Shown here: positions 19,319 to 27,700 of the stretch, one piece after another
How positions within the stretch are numbered: the stretch's first letter is position 1
How the letters are laid out: each line of letters begins with the position of its first letter
Assembly (NCBI RefSeq): GCF_001428685.1
Contig: NZ_LMIK01000004.1
Location: 128,233-192,232 of the forward strand
DNA from: Lysobacter sp. Root76
GTDB lineage: Bacteria; Pseudomonadota; Gammaproteobacteria; Xanthomonadales; Xanthomonadaceae
DNA length: 64,000 nucleotides
Direction of reading: 5' to 3'
Translations under genes and position numbers: made by a program
The notes under the pieces: generated by a model
Told to the model about the DNA's origin: nothing
What the model saw: only the letters and a program-made list of their open reading frames with translations
Database searches by the model: none

Positions 19319-20239
19319 ATGTTCGTCGCCTGCCCTCATTGCGGATTCCTGGTCGCGCTGATCCTGCCGCCGGCCGGCACCGGCGCGCGCGTAGCGCCGC
19401 AACGCTGCCCGCGTTGCGAGCGGCCGTTGCAAGCCGATGCCGCGGCCGATACGGCCGATGCCACCACCGAGCCCGACGTCGTCCAGTCCGAGCGGGACGA
19501 AGCCGAGCGACTCAACGCGGACGCCGACAGCCCTGCCGAACTCGCCGCTGACGATGCCGGCGAGGTAGCGGCCGTGGTCGAAGCCACCGCCGAAGCCGAC
19601 ACCGGCGCCGAGCCGATGGCCGACGCGACCGCCGCCGTGCCGTCGCTGGAGGAATCGATCGCCGCGTCCTCCCTGCCCAATGCACGCACGCGGCCGGCCC
19701 GCCCCGCGCGCGCCGGCCGCGCCAAGCGCGACGCGCCCAGTTTCGTACGCGGCACCGCCGCCGCGCCCGCACCCCGTCGCGACTGGCGCGCATTCGCCGC
19801 CATCGGCGCACTGCTGCTCGCCTTGGCGCTGCAGTTGGTTCTGGCCCAACGCCAGGAACTCGCCGCCGACGCGCGCTGGCGACCGCTGGTCGGCGCGCTG
19901 TGCGGCGTGCTGCGCTGCAGCCTGCCGCCCTGGCACGAGCCCGCCGCCTACACCATGCTCGGCCGCAACGTACGGCCCAGCCCCGGCGCGACCGGTGTAC
20001 TGCGCGTCAACGCCAGCTTCCGCAACGACGCACGCTGGCCGCAACGCTGGCCGACGCTGCTGCTGACCTTGTCCGACGTCGACGGTCGGGAAGTCGGGCA
20101 GCGCGCGTTCGCCCCGTCCGACTACCGGCGCGACCACAAGCCCACCGACGAACTCGCTCCCGGGCAGAGCGCTTCGGTGCAACTGGACGTGGTCGAACCG
20201 GCGCCCCACATCGTCGCATTCACCTTCGATTTCCAATAA
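19319..20239 (+). CDS. Zinc-ribbon DUF3426 membrane protein
   Basis: 306 residues. The N-terminal MJ0042-type zinc ribbon has Cys5, Cys8, Cys30 and Cys33 (CPHC and CPRC). An acidic Ala/Glu-rich linker (about 40-125) is followed by a basic stretch (RPARPARAGRAKRD). One transmembrane helix lies near residues 160-177 (AAIGALLLALALQLVLAQ). The C-terminal DUF3426 domain (about 200-306, NVRPSPGATGVLRVNASFRN, VDGREVGQRAFAPSDY) is probably periplasmic. Function is unknown; the prmA-DUF3426-fis order is conserved in xanthomonads and pseudomonads as far as I recall. Confidence 0.85.
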   Translation: MFVACPHCGFLVALILPPAGTGARVAPQRCPRCERPLQADAAADTADATTEPDVVQSERDEAERLNADADSPAELAADDAGEVAAVVEATAEADTGAEPMADATAAVPSLEESIAASSLPNARTRPARPARAGRAKRDAPSFVRGTAAAPAPRRDWRAFAAIGALLLALALQLVLAQRQELAADARWRPLVGALCGVLRCSLPPWHEPAAYTMLGRNVRPSPGATGVLRVNASFRNDARWPQRWPTLLLTLSDVDGREVGQRAFAPSDYRRDHKPTDELAPGQSASVQLDVVEPAPHIVAFTFDFQ

Positions 20240-20279
20240 AACTGCGACGGTCGCGTTGTCCGCCGCGACCGCTGCGCGC

Positions 20280-20285
20280 TAGACT
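20280..20285 (+). promoter_or_regulatory. Candidate -10 box of fis
   Basis: TAGACT, the hexamer seen before several other genes here (for example near 1412 and 54534), lies about 75 bases upstream of the fis start. The leader between them is C-rich and has no obvious structure. Confidence 0.35.
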
Positions 20286-20359
20286 CCCCCTCCCGCCCGT
20301 CCGCCGCGCCCTGCGCCAGGCACCCGCCCGGCGGAACGACACTGCACCAGGGGATACGC

Positions 20360-20632
20360 TTGAACGCCGCAACCGATCGCAACGAAGCTACCCGCAGCGG
20401 ACCGCGCGTCCCGCTGCGCGACCACGTGGCCACCTCGATCCGGCGCTACCTGGGCGACCTCAACGGCAGCGGTACCGAGAACCTCTACGAGATCGCCCTG
20501 CGCGAACTCGAAATCCCGCTGTTCGCCGAAGTCCTGCAGCACTGCGACGGCAACCAGAGCCGCGCCGCCTCCATGCTCGGCATCCACCGCGCCACCCTGC
20601 GCAAGAAGCTGCGCGAGTACGGGCTGGAGTAA
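20360..20632 (+). CDS. fis: DNA-binding protein Fis
   Basis: 90 residues (E. coli Fis has 98). The C-terminal helix-turn-helix ([20 protein letters not shown], then REYGLE) is the Fis/NtrC-type recognition unit, and the middle helices ([20 protein letters not shown]) form the dimer core. Fis is a nucleoid protein that bends DNA and activates rRNA and other growth-linked promoters. The most likely start is TTG at 20360, with AGGGGA eight bases upstream; no in-frame ATG fits. It is followed by a repeat region and then a minus-strand cassette. Confidence 0.9.
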   Translation: MNAATDRNEATRSGPRVPLRDHVATSIRRYLGDLNGSGTENLYEIALRELEIPLFAEVLQHCDGNQSRAASMLGIHRATLRKKLREYGLE

Positions 20633-21192
<560 letters not shown>

Positions 21193-21475
21193 ACAACTGG
21201 AATTCGAAATCGCGGCTTACGCCGCTCCCACAGAAAGCAGACTCGGAGCGAAACCCCGCCAGCAGACGGAGTTCGTGGTCGCGGCTCACGCCGCTCCTAC
21301 CCCAAGGCGAGTGACAAGAGAAAGTGACCCGCGCGCGCAGCGGGCGGAAGCTGTTGCTTAAGAACGAAACCAACGAAGTAACTGGGATTCGCGATCGCGG
21401 CTCACGCCGCTCCCACAGAAGGCAGAGGCGGGCCTAAAAAACGGAACCCACCCAGACGCGCCGCGCGCAAGTCGC
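21193..21475. repeat. Palindromic repeat cluster next to the lipid cassette
   Basis: Three palindromic repeat cores (about 21207-21233, 21272-21300 and 21391-21418), all in the GCGGCTTACGCCGCTCC orientation, alternate with fragments of the compound repeat core. They occupy the 3' flank of the minus-strand cassette that ends at 21476. Confidence 0.8.
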
Positions 21476-22435
21476 CTACACCCACCAGTACCGGATCAAG
21501 TGAAAGAACACCGGCGCCGCAAAACACACCGAATCCAGACGATCCAGCATGCCCCCATGCCCCTCGATCATCTGCCCCCAGTCCTTGATCCCGCGATCGC
21601 GCTTGATCGCCGACATCACCAGGCCGCCGTAGAACCCCATCAGATTGATGACCAGGGCCAGCGCCGCCGCCTGCAACGGCGAGAACGGCGTGATCCACCA
21701 CAGCGCCGCACCCAGCGCGGTCGCCGACGCGACTCCGCCGACGAAGCCTTCCAGGGTCTTGGACGGCGATAGCTTGGGCGCGATCAGGCGCCGCCCGCAC
21801 AGCTTGCCCCACACGTACTGCAGCACGTCCGAGGACTGCACCACGATCACCAGGAACGCGATCAGCAGCAGGTTGCGCCCCTCGTAGCCGGGGATATCCA
21901 GATTCAGCAAGGCCGGCACGTGCGAGATGCAGAACACGCAGATCATCAAGCCCCACTGCACCTTGGCTGCGCGCTCCAGATAGCGCGTGGTGTCGCCGCC
22001 CATCGTCGACACGATCGGTAGCAGCAGGAAGGCGTAGACCGGGATCAGCAGCGTGTACAGCCCGTACCAGTCGGTGTAGACCAGCCAGTACTGCAGCGGC
22101 AGCACCACGTAGAACGCCAGCGCCAGCGCGTAGTAATCGCTGCGCCGGGTCGGAGTCAGGGTGATGAACTCGCGCAGCGCGAACAGCGACACCAGCGCGA
22201 ACAGCACGATCACGCCGACGCGCCCGAGCAGGAAGGCCGCTCCCACCACCGCCGCCATCACCCACCAGGCGCGGATGCGCGCGGTCAGGTTGGCGATCAC
22301 CGGGCTGGGTCGGCCGCGCGTGCGCCAGCGCAGGAATTCGGATATCGCCGTGGCCAGCAACAGCACCGCGGCCACGCCCAGGAACAACAGCACAGGATGC
22401 GGCAACGCCTTGATCCGCTCGATCCACACCGTCAT
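21476..22435 (-). CDS. CdsA/YnbB-family phosphatidate cytidylyltransferase
   Basis: 319-residue inner-membrane enzyme with about eight hydrophobic helices. It makes CDP-diacylglycerol from phosphatidate and CTP. The signature near the C-terminus, SAIKRDRGIKDWG (from Ser275) and GHGGMLDRLD (ending Asp301), matches the CDP-diglyceride synthetase pattern, except that Glu291 sits where classical CdsA has the proline of PGHGG. From memory this Glu is typical of the second CdsA group that includes E. coli YnbB. Last gene of the six-gene cassette; ATGA overlap with the acyltransferase. A separate housekeeping cdsA would be expected elsewhere. Confidence 0.88.
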   Translation of the reverse strand: MTVWIERIKALPHPVLLFLGVAAVLLLATAISEFLRWRTRGRPSPVIANLTARIRAWWVMAAVVGAAFLLGRVGVIVLFALVSLFALREFITLTPTRRSDYYALALAFYVVLPLQYWLVYTDWYGLYTLLIPVYAFLLLPIVSTMGGDTTRYLERAAKVQWGLMICVFCISHVPALLNLDIPGYEGRNLLLIAFLVIVVQSSDVLQYVWGKLCGRRLIAPKLSPSKTLEGFVGGVASATALGAALWWITPFSPLQAAALALVINLMGFYGGLVMSAIKRDRGIKDWGQMIEGHGGMLDRLDSVCFAAPVFFHLIRYWWV

Positions 22436-23157
22436 GCCGCGCCTCCCGTTGCCGCCGCGGCCTGTTCCTCGGACAGGGCCAGCAGCGCATCGCGCGCGCG
22501 GTCCAGGAAGGCCTGCTTGCCTTCGTCGCTATGCAACCGCAACGGCTCGCCGAAGGTCGCCGTGCACAGTAGCGGCAAGGGCAGTAGCTTGCCCTTGGGC
22601 ATCACCCGCGCCAGGTTGTCGATCCACACCGGTACGAACTCCAGCTCCGGCCGCAGCCGGGCGAGGTGGTAGAGGCCGCTCTTGAACGGCAACAGCCCCT
22701 CACCCTGATTGCGCGTGCCCTCGGGGAACAGGATCAGCGAGGCGCCGCCGTCGACGGCATCGCACAGCGTCTGCAGCGCCTCGTGCTTGCGCCGGTCGGG
22801 ATCGCAGTGCGGGGCCGGGTTCGGATCGGTCGGGTTCGGATCGTTCGGACCGGCATCGTTCTGGCCCGCGGCGGGCTGCGCGGCATCGCGCTCGATCAAC
22901 ACGCCGTTGAATACCTCGCGGATCAGATAACGGCGCAAGGCATCGCGCTGCCAGTAGTCCGCGCCCGCGACCGGCCGGGTTTCCCCGCGCAGCGCCGGCG
23001 GCAATGCCGACCAGATCATCACGAAGTCGCCGTGGCTGACATGGTTGCCGTAATAGACGCGGCGGTCGCCCATGGGTGGGCAGCGCCACAAGGCGCGCGC
23101 GCCGGTCAGGGCGCGGATGGCGAAACTGAAACCGTCGGCGATCAAACCGCTGAGCAT
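22432..23157 (-). CDS. PlsC-like lysophospholipid acyltransferase
   Basis: 241 residues. The acyltransferase block I NHVSHGDF gives His39-x4-Asp44 and block III is FPEGTRN (144-150); GLLPFKSGLYHLA and VPVWIDNL follow as in the PlsC family. It is predicted to transfer an acyl group to a lysophosphatidate-type acceptor at the membrane face, supplying the CdsA substrate. Between the two blocks is an unusual insertion rich in Asn, Asp and Pro, encoded by a 15-base tandem repeat (22816-22845). It overlaps the next gene by four bases and the previous one by sixteen, so it is co-translated. Confidence 0.86.
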   Translation of the reverse strand: MLSGLIADGFSFAIRALTGARALWRCPPMGDRRVYYGNHVSHGDFVMIWSALPPALRGETRPVAGADYWQRDALRRYLIREVFNGVLIERDAAQPAAGQNDAGPNDPNPTDPNPAPHCDPDRRKHEALQTLCDAVDGGASLILFPEGTRNQGEGLLPFKSGLYHLARLRPELEFVPVWIDNLARVMPKGKLLPLPLLCTATFGEPLRLHSDEGKQAFLDRARDALLALSEEQAAAATGGAA

Positions 23158-23705
23158 GGGCAACGACTCCGGACCGGATCGGCAGCGACGCGGTCGTAAC
23201 AGGGGTAATGCGAGTTCATCGCGACTCGGCCGTCGAACGCCGCCGGCTCGTCGTCGGCATCCAGCGGCAGCGGCGCCAGCCACCATGCCGTCGCCAGCAA
23301 CAGCGCCTGCGCGACCAGGCAGATCGCCTGTCGCCGCAGCAGCTTGCGCGCGCCGCGCCAGCGCGCGGACCAGTCGCGGCCGGCGCGCTCGGCCGCCAGC
23401 AGGCCCAAGCGCTGCAGACTCGCATCCAGGCTGGCGGCAGCCTGCGCCGGATCGCGCTCGCACGCCGCGGCCAGCAGCAGGCCGGCGTCGAAATCCACCC
23501 GCGCCGCGTAATAGATCTGCAGCAAGCCGGCGATCACGCTCATGGCCAGGCCGTAGGCGGTCCAGCCTTCCAGCACGCCGAAGCCGAAGCCGGCGAATAG
23601 CAGCCACACGCCGGTCAGGGCCAGCAGCCCCAGCGACAGCGCATTCAAGCGCCGGCCCTGGCGCAGCAGCAGACCCATCGTGTGCAGGTCGAAGGACGAG
23701 GTCAT
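23142..23705 (-). CDS. Small integral membrane protein of the lipid cassette
   Basis: 187 residues with three probable transmembrane segments: LGLLALTGVWLLFAGFGF, GLAMSVIAGLLQIYYAA and AICLVAQALLLATAWWLA. A cytoplasmic or periplasmic loop (about 75-130) is charged and helical (DPAQAAASLDASLQRLGLLA). I recognise no family or catalytic motif. Start at 23705 gives a four-base overlap with the phosphatase gene, and its end overlaps the acyltransferase start by sixteen bases. Position between two lipid enzymes suggests an accessory or scaffolding role. Confidence 0.75.
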   Translation of the reverse strand: MTSSFDLHTMGLLLRQGRRLNALSLGLLALTGVWLLFAGFGFGVLEGWTAYGLAMSVIAGLLQIYYAARVDFDAGLLLAAACERDPAQAAASLDASLQRLGLLAAERAGRDWSARWRGARKLLRRQAICLVAQALLLATAWWLAPLPLDADDEPAAFDGRVAMNSHYPCYDRVAADPVRSRCPCSAV

Positions 23706-25045
23706 GTCGCGGGCGCTCCTGCCGGCAATGGTGTCGCGGCCGGCCCGGCGACGGCGCGCTCCAGCGCGCGCCGATGCGCATCGCCGAGTACGACCGCCGG
23801 CCGCGCGGCGCGCACCCGTTCGACTGCGGCCTCGACGGTATCGGCCCGGCCGCTGAGCAGCAACCAGGCCGCGACCGCCGCCGCGCTGCGCGAATAGCCC
23901 AAGGCGCAGCACACCAGCACGCGGCCCCGAGCACGCGCGGCCTCGATCGCCTGCGCCGCTTCGCGCAATGCCTGCGGTTCCGGCGCGACCAGGTCCAACA
24001 TCGGCCGTACCGCCGCCAACGGCAGCGTCGACGGCGCCGACAGTTCGGCGCAGACATCGACCGCGGCGTCGAACCCAGCGGTTTCGCTACGGCCGGGCAT
24101 GCGCCCCAACCAGACCCCGTCGGCGACTTCGACCGGCTGCGGCGCGCGCCGCGTCCACAGCCGCGAATTGATCCACGCGCCCCACAAGTAAGGCGCGTAC
24201 AGCCAACGCGCGGCCGGACTGAGGCGACCGTCGGCGCGCTTCTGGAAACCGTCCGCACCCAGCACGGCATAGTTCAGCGCCACCAGCAGCAGCGACAGCG
24301 CCGGCCATAGCAGCCACCAGCCAGCGCCGCGCACCATGTAGGCGAGCGCGGCGCAGGCGGCCGCGCCAAGCAGATACAGCGACGTCAGCCGCCAACGCTT
24401 CGGATCGCGCGTCCAGGCCGCCGCGCGCAAGGGCGAACGCGCATGCTCCGGCCATAGCCACACGCACAGCCAGCCCGCGAGCAGGCCGGTCGGCAGATCG
24501 ATGAAGTGGTGCTGATACGTGGTCAGCACCGACACCCCGATCAGGCCGAACCACAGGTGCAACAACCAGCGCCAGGCACCGCCCAGGTGCTGCGCAAACC
24601 GCACCCACAGCACGATCAGCAGCACGATGTGCAACGACGGCGCCTGGTTGAACGGCTTGTCGAAGCCCAGCAGCACGTCGAACATCCAGCCGAACGCGCC
24701 GTCGGTCTGCGGCCGCACGAAGGTGAACGTGAGCGGGAACGCCAGGAAGCAGGCGATCGCGATCAACTGCGCGGTCAGCAGGCGCAGAGCCTGATTGTCC
24801 AGCTCACGGCGGTCGCAGCAGACGAACAGCGAGATCCCGTAGAACAGGTCGATCGACCAGTACGGCACGATGGTCCAGGCCCAGAACGGAATCGCCCGCT
24901 CCCAACCGAACACGATGCTGGGCACGCCGACGCGCTGTGCCGCGACCGCGTTCGCATAGCCGTAGCTGAGGAAGAAGAACGGCCCCAGCAGCGCCAGCCA
25001 CAACAGCGCGCGCGCCCACGGCCGCCGGCCGCCGACCTCGCTCAT
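23702..25045 (-). CDS. YnbD-like PAP2 / dual-specificity phosphatase fusion
   Basis: 447-residue membrane enzyme with two phosphatase-type domains. The N-terminal multi-helix PAP2-type domain has PSLH at 136-139 and QHHFID at 178-183, the arrangement of inositol-phosphorylceramide-synthase-like proteins rather than the PSGH of classical lipid phosphatases. After further helices (about 220-265) a cytoplasmic domain ends with the C-X5-R loop CALGYSR (Cys380 to Arg386) of dual-specificity phosphatases. E. coli YnbD has the same fusion and similar length, from memory. It could dephosphorylate a phosphatidylglycerol-phosphate-like intermediate or transfer a head group. It overlaps both neighbours by four bases. 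Confidence 0.85.
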   Translation of the reverse strand: MSEVGGRRPWARALLWLALLGPFFFLSYGYANAVAAQRVGVPSIVFGWERAIPFWAWTIVPYWSIDLFYGISLFVCCDRRELDNQALRLLTAQLIAIACFLAFPLTFTFVRPQTDGAFGWMFDVLLGFDKPFNQAPSLHIVLLIVLWVRFAQHLGGAWRWLLHLWFGLIGVSVLTTYQHHFIDLPTGLLAGWLCVWLWPEHARSPLRAAAWTRDPKRWRLTSLYLLGAAACAALAYMVRGAGWWLLWPALSLLLVALNYAVLGADGFQKRADGRLSPAARWLYAPYLWGAWINSRLWTRRAPQPVEVADGVWLGRMPGRSETAGFDAAVDVCAELSAPSTLPLAAVRPMLDLVAPEPQALREAAQAIEAARARGRVLVCCALGYSRSAAAVAAWLLLSGRADTVEAAVERVRAARPAVVLGDAHRRALERAVAGPAATPLPAGAPAT

Positions 25046-26784
25046 TCGGCGACCCGCTGGGCCAGCGACACGCTGAAGATGCCCCAGCGGTCGATGCGTT
25101 GATCGAGCTTGCGGAAGCCGGCCGCGCGCACCAGCTCGTCCATCTCCGCCTGCGAGCGCCGCCGCATCACCCAGGCCTCGCCGCCGCGGTGGCTGGTCAG
25201 GGCACGGGCGATGAATTCCAGCTGCGGATGCCAGGGCTGGCCGGTGTAGACCAGATAGCCGCCCGGCGCGACCGCATCGCCGAGGCCGGCCAACGAACGC
25301 CGCACCAGGGCGTTGTCCGGGAACAACTCGTACAGGCCGGACACGATCGCCAGGGTCGGACGCGGCCTCAGCCCCGCCAGCGCGGCGCGGTCGAAGGCGT
25401 CGCCCTGCTCGAACTCGGCGACGCCGCCGGCGCCGAGTTCGGCGATCAGCGCGCGCCCCTGGCGCACGTTGAGATCGCTGTAATCGCGCAGGCGGATCGA
25501 ATCGGCGCCGCCGGCCAGCGCTTCCAGTACGTAGCGGCCGTGACCGGCCGCGATGTCGACCACGTCCACCGGCGCACCGGCCGCGCGCAGCCGCCGCATC
25601 GCCTCGCCCAGCAGTTCGTGCAGATGGGTGCGGCGCACGCGGATGCCGCGCCAACCGATCGCGTCGAGGTAGTTGCGGTCGACCATGCGCCCCAGCGGCC
25701 CGGCGCCGAGCGCCTTGTCGCGGTACACGTAGTCCAGGCTGCTGCCGGAATCGAAACCGGTTTCGAGCCCGGTGCGGATGCCCTCCGACAGCGAACCGCC
25801 GAAGCGCAGTCCCGCGCGCACGAAACGCCAGCGCAGGTCCTGCAGCGAATTCCGTTCCGGCGGCCAGGCCAGGCGCTCGGCTTCCTCGAAGCTGTGGCCG
25901 TGGCGATGCGCGTCCAGCAGCGAAGCCTGCTGCAACGGCTCTTCGAAACGCGCGCGCAGGAAACCGCGGATCTTGCTCAGCGCCTGGGCGCGGTCCTTTT
26001 CGCCCAGGGTGTCGTGGTAGAAGCCGGGCAGGAAGTGGCGCTCCTTGATCGTCGAACCCAGCCCCTCATAGAAGCGGTCCTGCGGTGCGCGATGGACGAC
26101 GAAATCCGAACCCGATACCAGCAACTGGGTCGGCACCCGGATCGCCTGGGCGTCGGCGACGATGCGGTCGGCGGTCTCGTACAGGCCCAGCAGCACGCGC
26201 ACCGAGATCGGCCGCGCGATCAGCGGGTCGCTGCGGTAGCTGGCGATGCGTTCGGGATCGTGCGTCAGCCACTGCGGCTGCACATAGCTGTTGACGAAGA
26301 AGTTGCCGCGCAGCTTCTGCATCAGGCCCAAGCCCGCGCGTGCGAACGGCACGTACAGCTTGACCTTGAACGCCGGCGAGGCCAGCACCAGCGCGCGCAG
26401 CTGCGGCGCGTAGTCGTGCGCCCAAGTCGCGGCCACCACCGCGCCCACGCTCTGCGCGATCAGCGCGGTGTCCTCCACCGCGATGCCGTGGGCCTCGCCG
26501 ATATGGGCGACGAAGCGGTCCAGGTCGCGCACCAGCGCCTCGAAGCCCGGCGCATCGCCGCGCGCGCCCGGCGAGCGGCCGTTGCCGCGCGCGTCCCAGG
26601 CGAAGAAATCGCAATCGTCCAGGCCCAGCTCGTCGACCAGGTGCGTGACCCGGCCGGAATGCTCGTGACCGCGATGCAGCAGCACCACCGCGCGCCGTGG
26701 GCCCTCGCCGCGCGCCGGCCAATGACGGTAGAACAGCTGGGTACCGTCGAAACTGGCGTAGTGGCGTTCCTGGTGTTCCCTCAT
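25042..26784 (-). CDS. YnbC-like alpha/beta-hydrolase fused to a SAM methyltransferase
   Basis: 580 residues, matching the recalled length of E. coli YnbC (about 585). Residues 1-285 are an alpha/beta hydrolase of monoacylglycerol-lipase or lysophospholipase type: VVLLHRGHEHSGR (oxyanion region), nucleophile Ser112 in AQSVG (first Gly of the elbow replaced by Ala), Asp227 (SGSD) and His257 (FYHDTLGE). Residues about 370-580 are a class I methyltransferase with motif I VVDIAAGHGRYVLEAL (408-423) and an SGLYELFPD segment. No signal peptide, so it acts in the cytoplasm or on the inner face. It may deacylate and methylate a lipid or soluble head group. Four-base overlaps on both sides. Confidence 0.85.
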   Translation of the reverse strand: MREHQERHYASFDGTQLFYRHWPARGEGPRRAVVLLHRGHEHSGRVTHLVDELGLDDCDFFAWDARGNGRSPGARGDAPGFEALVRDLDRFVAHIGEAHGIAVEDTALIAQSVGAVVAATWAHDYAPQLRALVLASPAFKVKLYVPFARAGLGLMQKLRGNFFVNSYVQPQWLTHDPERIASYRSDPLIARPISVRVLLGLYETADRIVADAQAIRVPTQLLVSGSDFVVHRAPQDRFYEGLGSTIKERHFLPGFYHDTLGEKDRAQALSKIRGFLRARFEEPLQQASLLDAHRHGHSFEEAERLAWPPERNSLQDLRWRFVRAGLRFGGSLSEGIRTGLETGFDSGSSLDYVYRDKALGAGPLGRMVDRNYLDAIGWRGIRVRRTHLHELLGEAMRRLRAAGAPVDVVDIAAGHGRYVLEALAGGADSIRLRDYSDLNVRQGRALIAELGAGGVAEFEQGDAFDRAALAGLRPRPTLAIVSGLYELFPDNALVRRSLAGLGDAVAPGGYLVYTGQPWHPQLEFIARALTSHRGGEAWVMRRRSQAEMDELVRAAGFRKLDQRIDRWGIFSVSLAQRVAE

Positions 26785-27425
26785 TCGCGACTCCCTGGAT
26801 TTGCGGCGTTCGCGGTCGCCGAACCGTGGGCCACGCCGGCGGACACCCGCCGCAGCACCGTCCATATGCACAACAGTCCGGCCAGGATCGCGACCAGTTC
26901 GGTCGCGCGGGCCCCGGCCCAGCCCAAGGCCAGCGCCAGGCCGAGCGCGCCGACCACGAAGGCGCGGTCGCTCTTGCCCATCGGCCCGTCGTAGCGGCGC
27001 GGTGCGCCGACGCTGGGGCCGAGCACGCCGGCGAATTCGGTCAGCGCCGCCAGCCCCGCGAACAGCAGCAGGGTCCAGGGCGCGACCCCGGGCACCGCCA
27101 GCAGCGCCAGGTACAGGGCGCTGTCGGAAACCACGTCGCACAATTCGTTGAGGTAGGCGCCCAGCCGCGATTGCTGGCCGTGTTCGCGCGCCAGCATGCC
27201 GTCGATCGCGTTCAAGGCCATGCGCAGGAACATCCACAGCGGCAGCGCCGCGAATACCCAGGGCTGTGCGCCGCCGCGCAGCGCGACCCAGGCCGCGACC
27301 GCCAGCGAACCCAGCCCCGCGACCAGGGTGATCTGGTTGGCGGTGACCCCCGCCGCGAACAGCCCGCGCACCAGCGGCCGCAGCAGCGCCTGGAAACGTC
27401 CCTTCAACGCATAGATCGATGCCAT
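26781..27425 (-). CDS. YnbA-like CDP-alcohol phosphatidyltransferase
   Basis: 214-residue polytopic membrane enzyme, first gene of the cassette. The CDP-alcohol motif is present in variant form: N72-x2-D75-G-x2-A79-R80-x8-G89-x3-N93-x3-D97-x3-D101. The usual first and third aspartates are Asn. From memory E. coli YnbA shows the same two changes, which points to a subfamily rather than decay. The enzyme should exchange CMP of CDP-diacylglycerol for an alcohol acceptor; the acceptor is unknown. ATG 27425 aligns with the short family N-terminus (CAGGGA lies just upstream); an upstream GTG at 27449 is possible. Its end overlaps the hydrolase start (ATGA). Confidence 0.85.
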   Translation of the reverse strand: MASIYALKGRFQALLRPLVRGLFAAGVTANQITLVAGLGSLAVAAWVALRGGAQPWVFAALPLWMFLRMALNAIDGMLAREHGQQSRLGAYLNELCDVVSDSALYLALLAVPGVAPWTLLLFAGLAALTEFAGVLGPSVGAPRRYDGPMGKSDRAFVVGALGLALALGWAGARATELVAILAGLLCIWTVLRRVSAGVAHGSATANAANPGSRE

Positions 27426-27663
27426 TCCCTGAGCGTTCCCCTCGCCCACTCGGGCGGTCGCGGACCAGCTTAGCGGTTGCGGACGCAGATGGCGGCGGAT
27501 CGATGCATCGACAGATCGGGTAGCGCAATGCTGACCGGCGGGACTAACGGCGCGCTCCTTTGGCCGCGACCGGGAGGCGTCAGTCGCCGGGCCAGCCGGG
27601 TTTCCGAGGCCGGAAAGCCGGGCCGTACGGGTCTGAACGGCCGGGCCGTCGGCGTCGCGCGGC

Positions 27664-27669
27664 TATAAT
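27664..27669 (+). promoter_or_regulatory. -10 box of purH
   Basis: A perfect TATAAT stands out in very GC-rich sequence 31 bases before the purH start. No good -35 box is visible at 17 bases. The gap 27426-27700 therefore holds promoters in both directions, one for the lipid cassette and one for purH. Confidence 0.6.
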
Positions 27670-27700
27670 TCCCGCGCCCTTCCGCTGCCCTCCTCCCCGA

